DNA from: Anthoceros angustus
Taxonomy: Eukaryota > Streptophyta > Anthocerotopsida > Anthocerotales > Anthocerotaceae
DNA: 64,000 bases
NCBI GenBank assembly: GCA_010909165.1
Contig: MU008169.1
Span: 1,426,001-1,490,000 of the forward strand
Direction of reading: 5' to 3'
Shown: positions 36,261-47,366 of the stretch, piece after piece
Layout of the letters: every line of letters starts with the position of its first letter
Position numbering within the stretch: position 1 is the stretch's first letter
Made by a program: the position numbers and the translations under genes
The notes under the pieces: generated by a model
The model's input: the letters and a program-made list of their open reading frames with translations, nothing else
Databases searched by the model: none
What the model was told of the DNA's origin: nothing

Positions 36261-37750
36261 ATGCCGACACACTCGATCCGGACGGAGCTACCAACCAACA
36301 AGTCCATCGAGCGAATTCAAGTCCCGACCAAGAGGAGAAGTGCGACACTCGATTTTGGTACCACCGAAGGGCGGAGGAACCCAGCGACACAATCAACAAT
36401 CTTTGAAGGATCTGGTGGCAACACACAAGACACGTTAGTCTTGCCGGACAACTCGGTGAGCGGCGAGGAGGACTTGTCTCTTGGAGTCGTCAAGATGGGA
36501 GGAGACAAGGATCGAATGGAGTTGTTCACAGGACGAGCGGCACCTTGCCACCGGAGGACTTCATCGAGAAATGCAGTGCGGTGTGTGCGGAGATGGAATT
36601 GAAGACCGGATACACGAAGCGATACGGCTTCATCCAAATGCCAAGTACTTGGGGATGAAGCATTGGCGTGCTATCGCGAGCACAAGGCGAGGCTTGAGGC
36701 CATGGAGGACCGATGAGTAGCAGTTCAAGCTCCGAAGGAACCAGTCAGACGGAGCAGTGGCACCGAGTGGGCACGATCCCATCGAAGAGATGTTTGACAT
36801 CTTCCGGCTGGAGTTTCCTGCAAGCACGGATGAGAAGATCTCCGAGCTGACACACTTCAAGATGAAGTCAGGCGAGACTGCGAAGATGGCTTACCGAAGA
36901 ATCGACCAGTTGGTACGTGACACCAAGATCATGAGTGATCGATTGGCTGCAGAGAAGTACTTGCAGGTATTGCCATATGCGCTGTGCATGAAGGTGCAAC
37001 AAGCAGTATACGGCACAAAGAGGCAACACTACACCCTTAAGGAAGTGTACAAGATGGTTGACGAGATAGGGCCCGCTGACACTTTCTCTCGTCTTTGTTG
37101 CAAGTGATTACTCCAAAGACAAGTAGGAGTGGTGGACGACATGACCGACGCGGAGGTCGAGTGGAGGAGCTCGGCGAGACAAGCCACCCACAGCCCAAGT
37201 GACGAGCCCTGCGTGAGGTGCCGAGGACGGACCATTCCCTCATGAGTGCGAGCATGCATTCGGAGGAGTCAAGGGTGAGGAGCCATGCCCTAGGTGTGGG
37301 AGGCAGGCACAATGAAGCGGCATGTTGGGAGAAGCATCCGAATTGCGGCCTACGGGTTATCGAGCAGCAACCCCGCCAATGCATCTGCGTCAACCTCATC
37401 CACAAAATCGAAGAGCAAAGGCGCGTGGAGGAGGCGAAGTCCCGTGGACAAAAGAAACGGAAGCATCAAAGAAGACGATGGACAGCTACGTGGCACGCCT
37501 CGCAAAGCTGGAGAAGTTGGTGCGGAAGGCGAAGATCAAGGAGAGCAGCAGTTCATCATCAGAGGACGAAGAAGATGAGCACAAGCTTGGATACATGGCG
37601 GTGACCGGATCCAAGGGCAGGAAGAAACCTCGCAGCTACGAGAAGATAGCTCGAGGAAGAAGAGGATGTCTTGACACCGCAGGCGGAAGACACGGAAGGA
37701 AGCTTGGGGATCCTCTTCCGAACCTATGCCAAGATGCCAAAGTCGTTTGA
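36261..37750 (+). pseudogene. Gag of the retroelement, frameshifted
   Basis: The best conserved part is the frame 36721-37107, with a capsid-like helical stretch (EEMFDIFRLEFPAS, then MAYRRIDQLVRDTKIMSD). Downstream a CCHC zinc knuckle (C-x2-C-x4-H-x4-C) lies at 37286-37325, split by a one-base loss after CPRCGR so that HNEAACWEKHP continues in another frame. Then comes a basic stretch and a Ser/Asp/Glu-rich linker (KESSSSSSEDEEDEHK) at about 37541-37590. Gag would form the particle and bind RNA. Broken by at least three frame changes. Confidence 0.65.
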
Positions 37751-38639
37751 GCCATTGCCAGCAGAGCAACTGTGGAGCAACATCAAAGTCCAGTGGGCGA
37801 TGTGGAGAAACCCATGCAGATTCGGAGACGATGGCACAAAAGCTTCGGAGATGCCATGTTTGACCTACAAGACATGGGGTTGAGCGTGAAGGAAGTCGGG
37901 GTTTGACTCGGCGGATGTTGACAACCCTTGAAGACGAAGCAAGTGTCGACAATGTGCCACAGTGGCAATGATGTCATTGCTTGACCTCGAGCCAAGCATC
38001 TCGTGGAAGCGGAATCTTTGCAGTGGGAGTGGCTTTGGTCAACAATCGGAGAGGCACATTGAAATCAATGGATTCGCACCAAGGAGGTGTTGATTGACAC
38101 CGAGCACACCGGTGATCGTTGGAAGAAGAGTGAAGGAAGCGTTGGGTCTCCACCAAGAAAGGTTGAAGGAAACCAAGTGGAAGATCCGGACAGGGACCAC
38201 GGAGCATGTGTTGGGGTGACAAGGTACAAGCTGAAGGTTTCATTCAAACCAAGAACAGCAGACTTCACCTTTGTCGAGGTACACCGCTTGGTCAGATGCA
38301 CACTTTTGATGTCTTCTTTGAGGAGACGCTTTGTACAAACACAGGTCATGGTGGATTTGTGGACGGAGACAGTCTACTATCGACCAGTGGAGAAGCTGGA
38401 GCAAAACCGATGACGGATTGCCCGCATCCCTCTGCAGCATGGCAAGGATCATGAGAACCTCATTGCCAGCGTCTACCCGTGTTTGGCGCCGTAGTGAAGG
38501 ACACGCCATACGTGCTTGAACCTCTTGGCGTGTGTCTAACAACCGCAATCGACGATGGAGGATTTCGGCGAGGAGGAGGAAAACAAGCTAGGGTTGCAAC
38601 CACCCTCGGAGGAGGTTCTTCAAGTCACTCGGGGCTGGT
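37751..38639 (+). pseudogene. Protease/linker region of the retroelement, unassigned
   Basis: Frames are short (70-108 codons) and shift repeatedly. Around 37960-38000 an AMMSLLDLE word in the frame after gag is placed where an aspartic protease (LLDSG-type) would be, but the catalytic DSG/DTG is not intact and I would not call it on sequence alone. The following 38087-38413 frame has no domain I recognise. Confidence 0.3.
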
Positions 38640-39860
38640 ATGGCTGCGGCAATGAGCCGTGCAAAAGCTGTGGAGGATGGTGCAAGAGGACCAGTGTCCT
38701 ATGAGCCGGAGAACTGCTGTAAGTTCTTGCCTAGGGTTGAGCCTGTTTGTGACCTAAACACCCAGGTCATCACATGGCGACCTCGGGAAGACGGCATAGT
38801 GCTCGTGGAACTCTTTGGAGGCATCAGTACCGGCTTGGAAGCAGTGCTAAAGTGTGGCATCAAAGTGCGAAGATACGTGCATTGTGACCCGGATCCAAAA
38901 GCAAGGATTGTGTCACAGAAGCGCGTAAGAGACTTGATGGGGAGTACCTAACCTCGGCGTGGGAGTCGGTGAAGGGTTACCGGAAGCTGCGATGGATGTT
39001 CGCATGATAGGGTTGTCCCATTTGAGTTGTCTTGGGCAACCGGTGGACCTTGTCATCGCAGTTGGGAGTGTCAAGGACTATCCTCTGCAGCAAGGGTCAA
39101 GGTCTCAAGGATCCACGAACAGCATTGTTCTATGACTGATGAGGATCTTGCGCTTGATCCGAGAAAGGGCAAGAAAGGCCTTGTGGATACATGTTGGAGA
39201 ATGTGCCATGCATGAGCGTGAAGAAGCAAGTTCAGGAGGACTTTGCCACGATCCGAGGAGTGTTGGGTCGAGCTTCTATTGGATGCGACTCAATTTGGTT
39301 CGAGGGCTCATAGGTTGAGGTCCATGTGGACTAACCTTGCTCCCTTGGAACATTTGAAGTGTGCGAGGTCGCTCACCAAGCGACCTAATCATGTTGTCAA
39401 GGATGTGCTAGCATCGGAAGGCATGCCCAACAAGTCATCAAGGCGACAAGCCGCACTTCCGTGAACACGCTGGACACCCCATGGCGGCTTGGCCAACCTT
39501 TGTGTCTAAGTCCAAGTCTTACGCCTTGGAACCATGGCCCGGCGTTGTGGTGGAGACATGGCGAGGCCTTGGGAGAGCCAACAACCAGAGAGGAGTTGGC
39601 CATGGATTTGATCGGAGCCACGAAGACACCGGAGTGACCGAGAAGGAACGGTGTCGATTGCTTGGGCAAGCATTTGACGTGAACATGATGACTGGTTGTT
39701 TAGCTGGGTACCAACGAAACCAAGAAGGCGGGGTTGAAGCGGTGGTTCGGTGGGTGAAGGACATTCCACTCGCATCTCAACAGGAGAAGGCGAGTTTGGA
39801 GGGCAAGGAGAGCGAGCACGTGAGGAAGCGTGCAAGCCATCGAGCCACAACCACATGAGT
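38640..39860 (+). pseudogene. DNA cytosine-5 methyltransferase domain in the retroelement, frameshifted
   Basis: The family transfers a methyl group from SAM to C5 of cytosine in DNA. Motifs appear in canonical order, in changing frames. Motif I is LVELFGGISTGLEA (FGG at 38814). Then come VDLVIA (about 39045) and the motif IV site as WECQG (39063-39077), where Glu replaces the Pro of the usual PCQ. GLKDPRTALFYD follows, then motif VI LENVP (ENV, 39197-39205). The motif VIII region is AHRLRSMWTNLAP (39306-39344), a target-recognition-like stretch lies about 39490-39560, and motif X is LLGQAFDVNMM (39658-39690). A frame starting at 38640 keeps motif I intact for 103 codons. The cysteine is present, but this copy is not translatable as one protein. 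Its closest relatives should be retroelement-borne enzymes rather than the host MET1/CMT/DRM. Confidence 0.75.
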
Positions 39861-39893
39861 GGTTAACAGTCGAGTTGAAGAGCAATCAGCGGC

Positions 39894-40082
39894 GTGCTAA
39901 AGGAGTTGTTGGAGGCATCGCGACATGTGTTTGCTTTCACGCTTGCGGAGATGGGGAAGTACACCAAAGGGAAGTTCCACATAGAACTAATCAAGAATGA
40001 ACCGGTGTTGGAGGCACAGCTCGATGAGGCAAGAAGAAAATGGCGAGCAACCGGGGAGAGTAGTCCACATGACAGCCCATAA
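39894..40082 (+). pseudogene. N-terminal edge of the reverse transcriptase region
   Basis: A 62-codon frame begins LLEASRHVFAFTLAEMGKYT and continues with FHIELIKNEPV. This pattern (a host-of-pol word such as FAF..MG, then IxLxxxxPV) precedes the RT palm in Ty3/gypsy polyproteins. The expected HRLS-type word and the YxDD palm are absent: sequence passes within about 60 bases into unrelated tail sequence, so RT, RNase H and integrase are deleted. Confidence 0.55.
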
Positions 40083-40229
40083 GGATCAAGACAAGCCTCC
40101 ACTCATGGACAAGGTTCATAACCTCGACGACATTCCGAAGGAGATTGGTTTTGTGCACAATGCGCTACATGAGGTGCGTCGTGTGTAGTCCTACTAATGA
40201 TAATGTTTTGACTAGAGTCTCACATTATC
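40083..40229 (+). other. Short tail frame before the polypurine tract
   Basis: A short open stretch ending VHNALHEVRRV and a stop near 40187. It may be the last residues of the polyprotein left after the internal deletion; no motif confirms this. Confidence 0.3.
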
Positions 40230-40238
40230 AGGGGGGGA
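40230..40238 (+). promoter_or_regulatory. Polypurine tract
   Basis: AGGGGGGGA immediately before the 3' LTR, the usual plus-strand primer position in LTR elements. Confidence 0.75.
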
Positions 40239-40239
40239 T

Positions 40240-40909
40240 TGGTTGCACCTATATATCTGCGTATTCGATTTGTTGCTTGGTTGTTGGTCGAGGAAGTGCT
40301 TATATGAATTCAAGTGCTTACCTCGCGACAGCCATGCCGTGTGATACTAATCTGCACTTGGGTTTAGTGTTTGATTAGCATTAATTAATCTAATTACTTA
40401 TCTTTAAGTAAGTAATTAGTGTTAATTAATCTAAGGTGCTTATGCTAATTAAGCATTGATTAGTGTTAATTAAACTAATGTGCTTATGCTAATTAAGCAT
40501 TGATTAGTGTTAATTAATCTAATGTGCTTATGTTAATTGAGCATTGATTAGTGTTATTTAGACATGGTTAGCAATAGCTAAGTGGATAACCTCAAGTAAT
40601 ATGCTTGGCATATTCCTTGCACATTATAGTGTATTCTTAGGATATTTCGCATACCGATGCCAATAGGATATCTTAGGAATATGCCGATGCGTGGTCTAGT
40701 ATATAGACCCTTCCATTGAGGACAAGCTCGGATCATAGCTTGTCCTCTAGATATGCAATGCAAGAGCGCTTGTGAGGAGGCCAAAGCTATGACTCAGGAG
40801 GCGATGTGTGAGGAATTTGCGTGTTGTTCTCGTGGGGAGAGTGTGTTTGTGCCACGACGTGCGAGCTACTCCCTCCTGTTGTTACAAGCTATGATCGCTA
40901 TGATCGTTT
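40240..40909 (+). repeat. 3' LTR
   Basis: Begins TGGTTGCACC right after the polypurine tract, so this copy shows the proper orientation of the LTR start. It contains the 41-bp AT-rich repeats, the TATA palindrome and the 11-bp hairpin of the 5' copy, but only one copy of the 74-bp segment. After the hairpin a small frame from an ATG at 40753 is open for about 50 codons (to GCTATGATC). It ends in GCTATGATCGCTATGATCG and passes directly into array sequence, without a CA end that I can confirm. Confidence 0.75.
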
Positions 40910-41729
40910 TGACAAGAGGTGGCCTACGTCAAGCATGTGGACAAATAGGTTATGATGTCATATTGGAATAGTACAAGTAACATGACTTGCAAAAAGTAAA
41001 TATCTTACCGCATAAAAAGCATACTCATCATCGTTGGTCGGTACCAGCTCCTCCTTTCAGCTTTTGACAAGAGGTCCCCTCGTCAAGCATGTGGACAAAT
41101 GGGTTCTGATGTCATATTGGAATAGTACTTACAAGTAGTAACATGACTTACAAACCAAAACAAACAAAATCTTACGGATAAGAGCATACTCATCGTTGGT
41201 CGGTGGCGGCACTTGCCCCGATGCATATCGACCATGTAGCCAAAGATACCACATTATGGATATCACGACCATATAGACTTCGTCAAAACCAAGCCACCCA
41301 CAAATCGCGCTATGGTTCCTTGCCCATGACACTTGCGTGTTTGATTGAGCTTGGCAAATATAGTAAAACTCCCACATTTGGTGCTCGTAGCTCTCGTTAT
41401 CTCCAACAAACCACTTGTCGTGCTCTAAGCCAATCTTGGAATAATCCACATTATCGCAAGGTCCGGGCAAGAATCTTTGTACAATAGACAAAACGCAATA
41501 GCACACAAAATAAGTCATAAAGAGTAATTGCATTTTACGCAAATTACGACATGTTTCAAAAGCTTACGAAATTTATCATCTCGTCCATAATCTCGAGCAA
41601 TTAAAGGTTAACATTGTCCCAAACTTTTGAAGACGTGGGACATTTTTGTCGCCACCAACTAATACGCCTATAGCGGCAAATGAACCCCAAGACCACAATC
41701 ATCCAACTAGACGCGTTGCATCCCGCCAT
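40910..41729 (-). pseudogene. Array gene-unit copy 10, 5' part
   Basis: Start codon at 41729-41727. The middle block frame (41542-41129) is open for 137 codons and keeps CDNVDYSKIGLEHDKWFVGD. It is the 5' continuation of the copy cut at 34693, but the flank from TTTTGACAAGAGG to AAAAAGCATACT is present on both sides. Confidence 0.5.
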
Positions 41730-42044
41730 GGCTATCACTAATACCAAGAGGTCTTTGCTTAAAATTCAAGCAAGAAAGGAGTAATGCTCATACCACATCT
41801 TGCCACATATATATAGCCTCTAACAAGTTTTGGTCTTGATGTTTTGTTTCAAAATTGAAAGGATGGCAAGGTTTTGTTTTGTTTTAAATGAAGCTTTGAT
41901 TAACAAGGTCTTTTGAAGAAAATGGGATGGGTTTTTTTTTTGTTTTTTTTTTTCAAACTTTCCAAGACTTGGCAATTGCACATCTTGATTGCTAGTAATT
42001 AATAGGGATAGGCGGATCTCCGTGAAGAGGCTCCAATTGGGCCT

Positions 42045-42398
42045 TTGGTGCTCGTAGCTCTCGTTATCTCCAACAAACCACTTGTCGTGCTCTAAGCCAA
42101 TCTTGGAATAATCCACATTATCGCAAGGCAGGCAAGAATCTTTGTCTGTACAATAGACAAAACGCAATAGCACACAAAATAAGTCATAAAGAGTAATTGC
42201 ATTTTACGCAAATTACGACATGTTTCAAAAGCTTACGAAATTTATCATCTCGCGTCCATAATCTCCGAGCAATTAAAGGTTAACATTGTCCCAAACTTTT
42301 GAAGGCGTGGGACATTTTTGTCGCCACTAACACATACTGCGCTGTGCCTGCAACCCCAAGACCACAATCATCCAACTAGACGCGTTGCATCCCGCCAT
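42045..42398 (-). pseudogene. Array gene-unit copy 11, partial
   Basis: Start codon at 42398-42396. The copy breaks at 42045, where GTGCTCGTAGCTC joins an upstream promoter block at TTTG, so only the first coding block and the beginning of the second remain. Confidence 0.55.
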
Positions 42399-43956
42399 GG
42401 CTATCACTAATACCAAGAGGTCTTTGCTTAAAATTCAAGCAAGAAAGGTGTAATGCTCATACCACATCTTGCCACATATATATATAGCCTCTAACAAGTT
42501 TTGGTCTTGATGTTTTGTTTCAAAATTGAAAGGATGGCAAGGTTTTGTTTTTGTTTTAAATGAAGCTTTGATTAACAAGGTCTTTTGAAGAAAATGGGAT
42601 GGGTTTTTTTGTTTCAAACTTTCCAAGACTTGGCAATTGCACATCTTGATTGCTAGTAATTAATAGGGATAGGCGGGCGGATCTCCGGAAGAGGCTCCAA
42701 TTGGGCCTTTGCAGAACTCGTCCCAACTACATGTCGCGGTGAGTGTGAGGGCTGGGGGAGAAAAGCGTAGTGTTGAGAAGAGACAATCAAGGGGCAAGAG
42801 TTTGAGTTGCCGACCGTCCTCTTGGTTGTTGAGGACTTAGATGTTGTGGTGATGGCGGGATGACTTTCGGCCTTGGACTTCTATTCCCTTGGAGGAGGAC
42901 GTCTTCAACTCGCCGTTGTGGTATGTATGGTGGATGTGTAGAGGTTAGATCGAACTCAAGGACGAGGTAGAATTTCAAGGCACTCGGCAAATGTTTGCAC
43001 CAAATGAAACATCAAGGCGCACGTTGGGCTATGTACTACGTCTGCAGGAGGTGGGTCGAGAATAACTAACTTTTGAAAACAAGAAGGTCAATACTTATAT
43101 TTCTATTTTGAGAGTTTCAACATTCTCTCAAATATTGCTATCGATTTTAACATTTATTAAAATTCATACTTACTTAGAACCAAGCATGTACCTCCCCAAA
43201 GAAACCCTTGTCTCCCAATCAAACCCTAGTTTCATCGAGCCTTCTTCTTTGGGAAAGCACTGCAAGGCCTCCAAGAATGAGCGTGGGAGACCGGTGTCCC
43301 ATGAGGCCCTCCACGACCCGCTCCCCAATTCCACAACCAGCTCGACAAGCTGGCCTCCCACTCGCCCTCTCGCTCACAGAGATTCTCACCTTTTCTAGAG
43401 TCCGCATGTGCACTGGTGTTTTCGCTTTTGGCGGTTTCTAGTGATCGTTTCTAGAGTCCCATTTTGAGTTATTTAATTTCCAAAATTCATTATTTTACAT
43501 TTCAATTAATTTCCAAGCACTCTTCGTGGTACGGTAGTTAGCTCCATTGCTTCGTGCATTCCCACCTTCTCAATCCAATTAAAAGATCTCTTTTATGGTT
43601 TTGAAGTCCAATTGATATAGATCATAACTCGGAAGTGGTTCGGAGGTTTGAGCCGCATACCTACATACCTACATAGTTACATGGTATATAATAAGAACAA
43701 CAAACACTTTATGGGTCCGACAAAACTACCAACGACGCGGCGCGTCAGGAACGCCCTCGAATTCCATACTCAGCTCTTGTCGACCACCGAGCACATTGAC
43801 ATACCACGCCAAGCCTCCTCGTGCGGGCGACAAGCAACAATTGTTGTTCTAGTAAATTTTGAGGTCAATTGAGCGTTTTGAGGCTAGCTTTAGTTTGGAG
43901 TTTTGGGGCTTATCACAAGTTTCCTCAAATCCTTAATTGTCTCAAAACGCGTTTTC

Positions 43957-44879
43957 ACCAATACATATTCGAGCTATCATATTGAATGAAAGTCACACTA
44001 TGTTCTAGACATATACCCTCATGGATCGATCTCCTCCTTTTCGTTTTGACAAGAGGTGGCCTCGTCAAGCATGTGGACAAATAGGTTATGATGTCATATT
44101 GGAATAGTACAAGTAACATGACTTGCAAAAGTAAATATCTTACCGCATAAAAGCATACTCATCATCGTTGGTCGGTACCAGCTCCTCCTTTTCAGCTTTT
44201 GACAAGAGGTCCCCTCGTCAAGCATGTGGACAAATAGGTTACGATGTCATATTGGAATAGTACAAGTAGTAACATGACTTACAAACCAAAACAAAAAAAA
44301 TCTTACCGGATAAGAGCATACTCATCGTTGGTCGGTAGCGGCACTTGCCCCCGATGCATATCAGACCATGTAGCCAAAGATACCACATTATGGATATCAT
44401 GACCATATAGACTTTCGTCAAAACCAAAGCCACCCACAAAGCGCGCTATGGTTCCTTGCCCATGACACTTGCCAGTGTTTGATTGAGCTTGGCAAATATA
44501 GTAAAAACTCCCACATTTCAGGTGCTCGTAGCTCTCGTTATCTCCAACAAACCACTTGTCGTGCTCTAAGCCAATCTTGGAATAATCCACATTATCGCAA
44601 GGTGCAGGCAAGAATCTTTGTACAATAGACAAAACGCAATAGCACACAAAATAAGTCATAAAGAGTAATTGCGGGCATTTCATAAATTACGACATGTTTC
44701 AAAAGCTTACGGAAATTTATCATCTCGCGTCCATAATCTCCGAGCGAATTAAAGGTTAACATTGTCCCAAACTTTTGAAGGCGTGGGACATTTTTGTCGC
44801 CAACTAATCTGACGCCTATAGCGCTGCACAAGAACCCCAAGACCACAATCATCCAACTAGACGCGTTGCATCCCGCCAT
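43957..44879 (-). pseudogene. Array gene-unit copy 12 (reference description)
   Basis: Minus strand. A TATATATA box (about 44958) is followed by ATG at 44879-44877 in the context GCCATGGCGGG. Block 1 codes a short polar start then a hydrophobic segment (WMIVVLGF...) like a signal peptide, then NVPRLQKFGTMLTFNS and YGREMINF, ending at a GTAAGC donor near 44710. Block 2 (44683-44303) holds CDNVDYSKIGLEHDKWFVGD, GKCHGQGTIARFVGGFGFDE and DIHNVVSLATWSDMH, ending PTNDEYALI at a GTAAGATTTT donor. A short AEKEEL...PTNDDEYAF block with its own GTAAGATATTT donor follows (about 44150-44210), then a basic 3' block (KRRRSIHEGICLEHSVTF). I do not recognise the family. A secreted protein is inferred from the N-terminus only. 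Blocks are not in one frame as written. Confidence 0.5.
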
Positions 44880-44949
44880 GGCTATCACTAATACCAAGAG
44901 GTCTTTGCTTAAAATTCAAGCAAGAAAGGTGTAATGCTCATACCACATC

Positions 44950-44965
44950 TTGCCACATATATATA
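44950..44965 (-). promoter_or_regulatory. TATA-type promoter of the array gene unit
   Basis: GGCTATATATATGTGG on the minus strand, about 75-95 bases upstream of the start codon. It is present and nearly invariant in every copy (for example about 7460, 16430, 20030, 30221, 33338, 47445, 49925), unlike the variable spots around it. Confidence 0.5.
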
Positions 44966-46442
44966 GCCTCTAACAAGTTTTGGTCTTGATGTTTTGTTTC
45001 AAAATTGAAAGGATGGCAAGGTTTTGTTTTGTTTTAAATGAAGCTTTGATTAACAAGGTCTTTTGAAGAAAATGGGATGGGTTTTTTTTTTGTTTCAAAC
45101 TTTCCAAGACTTGGCAATTGCACATCTTGATTGCTAGTAATTAATAGGGATAGGCGGGGCGGATCTCGGGAAGAGGCTCAATTGGGCCTTTGCGTAACTC
45201 GTCCCAACTACATGTCGCGGTGAGTGTGAGGGGGGGGAGAAAAGCATAGTGTTGAGAAGAGACAATCAAGGGGCAAGAGTTTGAGTTGGTCGACTGTCCT
45301 CTTGGTTGTTGAGGACTTAGATGTTGTGGTGATGGCGGGATGACTTTCGCCTTGGACTTCTATTCCCTTGGAGGAGGGCGTCTTCAACTCGTTGTGGTAT
45401 GTATGGTGGATTGTGTAGAGGTTAGATCGAACTCAAGGACGAGGTAGAATTTCAAGGCACTCGGCAAATGTTTGCACCAAATGAAACATCAAGGCGCACG
45501 TTGGGCTATGTACTACGTCTGCACCAGAGGTGGTTCGAGAATAACTAACTTTTGAAAAGCAGTAAGGTCAATACTTATATTTCTATTTTTGAGAGTTTCA
45601 ACATTCTCTCAAATATTGCTATGATTTTAACATTTATTAAAATTCATACTTACTTAGAACCAAGCACATGTACCTCCCCAAAGAAACCCTTGTCTCCCAA
45701 TCAAACCCTAGTTTCATCGAGCCTTCTTCTTTGGGAAAGCAGCAAGGCCTCCAAGAATGAGCCGTGGGAGACCGGTGTCCCGAGGCCTCCACGACCCGCT
45801 CCCCAATTCCACAACCAGCTCCCGACAAGCTGGCCTCCCACTCGCCCTCTCGCTCACAGATTCTCACCTTTTCTAGAGTCCGCATGTGCACGTGTTTTCT
45901 CGCTTTTGGCTTTCTAGTGATCGTTTCTCGAGTCCGGCATTTTGAGTTATTTAATTTCCAAAAATTCATTATTTTACATTTCAATTAATTTCCGCAAGCA
46001 CTCTTCGTGGTACGGTAGTTAGCTCCATTGCTTCGTGCATTCCCACCTTCTCAATCCAATTAAAAGATCTCTTTTATGGTTTTGAAGTCCAATTGATATA
46101 GATCATAACTCTGGAAGTGGTTCGAGGTTTGAGCACTGCATACCTACATATATACATAGTTACATGGTATATAATAAGAACAACAAACACTTTATGGGTC
46201 CGACAAAACTACCAACGACGTGCGCGGCCGCAGGAACACAGCTCCTCGAATTCCATACTCGCAGCTCTTGTCGACCACCGAGCACATTGACATACCACGC
46301 CAAGCCTCCTCGTGCGGAGCGACAAGCAACAATTGTTGTTCTAGTAAATTTTGAGGTCAATTGAACGTTTTTGAGGCTAGCTTTAGTTTGGAGTTTTGGG
46401 GCTTATCACAAGTTTCCTCAAATCCTTAATTGTCAACGTTTT

Positions 46443-47366
46443 CACCAATACATATTCGAGCTATCATATTGAATGAAAGTCACACTATGTTCTAGACATA
46501 TACCCTCATGGATCGATCTCCTCCTTTTCGTTTTGACAAGAGGTGGCCTCGTCAAGCATGTGGACAAATAGGTTATGATGTCATATTGGAATAGTACAAG
46601 TAACATGACTTGCAAAAAGTAAATATCTTACCGCATAAAAAGCATACTCATCATCGTTGGTCGGTACCAGCTCCTCCTTTTCAGCTTTTGACAAGAGGTC
46701 CCCTACGTCAAGCATGTGGACAAATAGGTTACGATGTCATATTGGAATAGTACTTACAAGTAGTAACATGACTTACAAACCAAAACAAACAAAATCTTAC
46801 CGGATAAGAGCATACTCATCGTTGGTCGGTAGCGGCACTTGCCCCCGATGCATATCAGACCATGTAGCCAAAGATACCACATTATGGATATCATGACCAT
46901 ATAGACTTTCGTCAAAACCAAAGCCACCCACAAAGCGCGCTATGGTTCCTTGCCCATGACACTTGCCGGTGTTTGATTGAGCTTAGCAAATATAGTAAAA
47001 CTCCCACATTTCGGTGCTCGTAGCTCGTTATCTCCAACAAACCACTTGTCGTGCTCTAAGCCAATCTTGGAATAATCCACATTATCGCAAGGTCCGGGCA
47101 AGAATCTTTGTACAATAGACAAAAGCATAATAGCACACAAAATAAGTCATAAAGAGTAATTGCGGCATTTTACAAATTACGACATGTTTCAAAAGCTTAA
47201 AATTTATCATCTCGCGTCCATAATCTCCGAGCAATTAAAGGTTAACATTGTCCCAAACTTTTGAAGGCGTGGGACATTTTTGTCGCCACCAACTAATCTG
47301 ACGCCTATAGCGGCGCTGTAACCCCAAGACCACAATCATCCAACTAGGCAGCGTTGCATCCCGCCA
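46443..47366 (-). pseudogene. Array gene-unit copy 13
   Basis: Start codon at 47366-47364. The frame 47140-46940 keeps CDNVDYSKIGLEHDKWFVGD, then shifts before KCHGQG because of small losses at 47020 and 46980. The tandem donor blocks are intact. Confidence 0.45.

Larger units (their letters stand above)
34694..40909 (+). mobile_element. Ty3/gypsy-type LTR retroelement carrying a C5 cytosine methyltransferase
   Basis: Order: 5' LTR (34694-about 35445), leader with two tandem-repeat tracts, gag with a CCHC knuckle (about 36260-37750), a weak protease-like stretch, a DNA cytosine-5 methyltransferase domain (38640-39860), the N-terminal edge of an RT region (39894-40082), a short tail frame, polypurine tract AGGGGGGGA (40230) and 3' LTR (40240-40909). 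Palm, RNase H and integrase core are missing between 40082 and 40190, so this copy is internally deleted. Many single-base shifts break the frames. Capture of such methyltransferases by retroelements is published for dinoflagellates and the streptophyte alga Klebsormidium; this layout resembles that. Gypsy rather than copia is inferred from the RT-flanking words. Confidence 0.75.

Noticed and set aside
36353-36375. TGGTACCACC as a tRNA primer-binding site
   Set aside because: Only the first bases agree with the initiator-tRNA site, and it lies ~900 bp beyond the point where the two LTRs stop matching.
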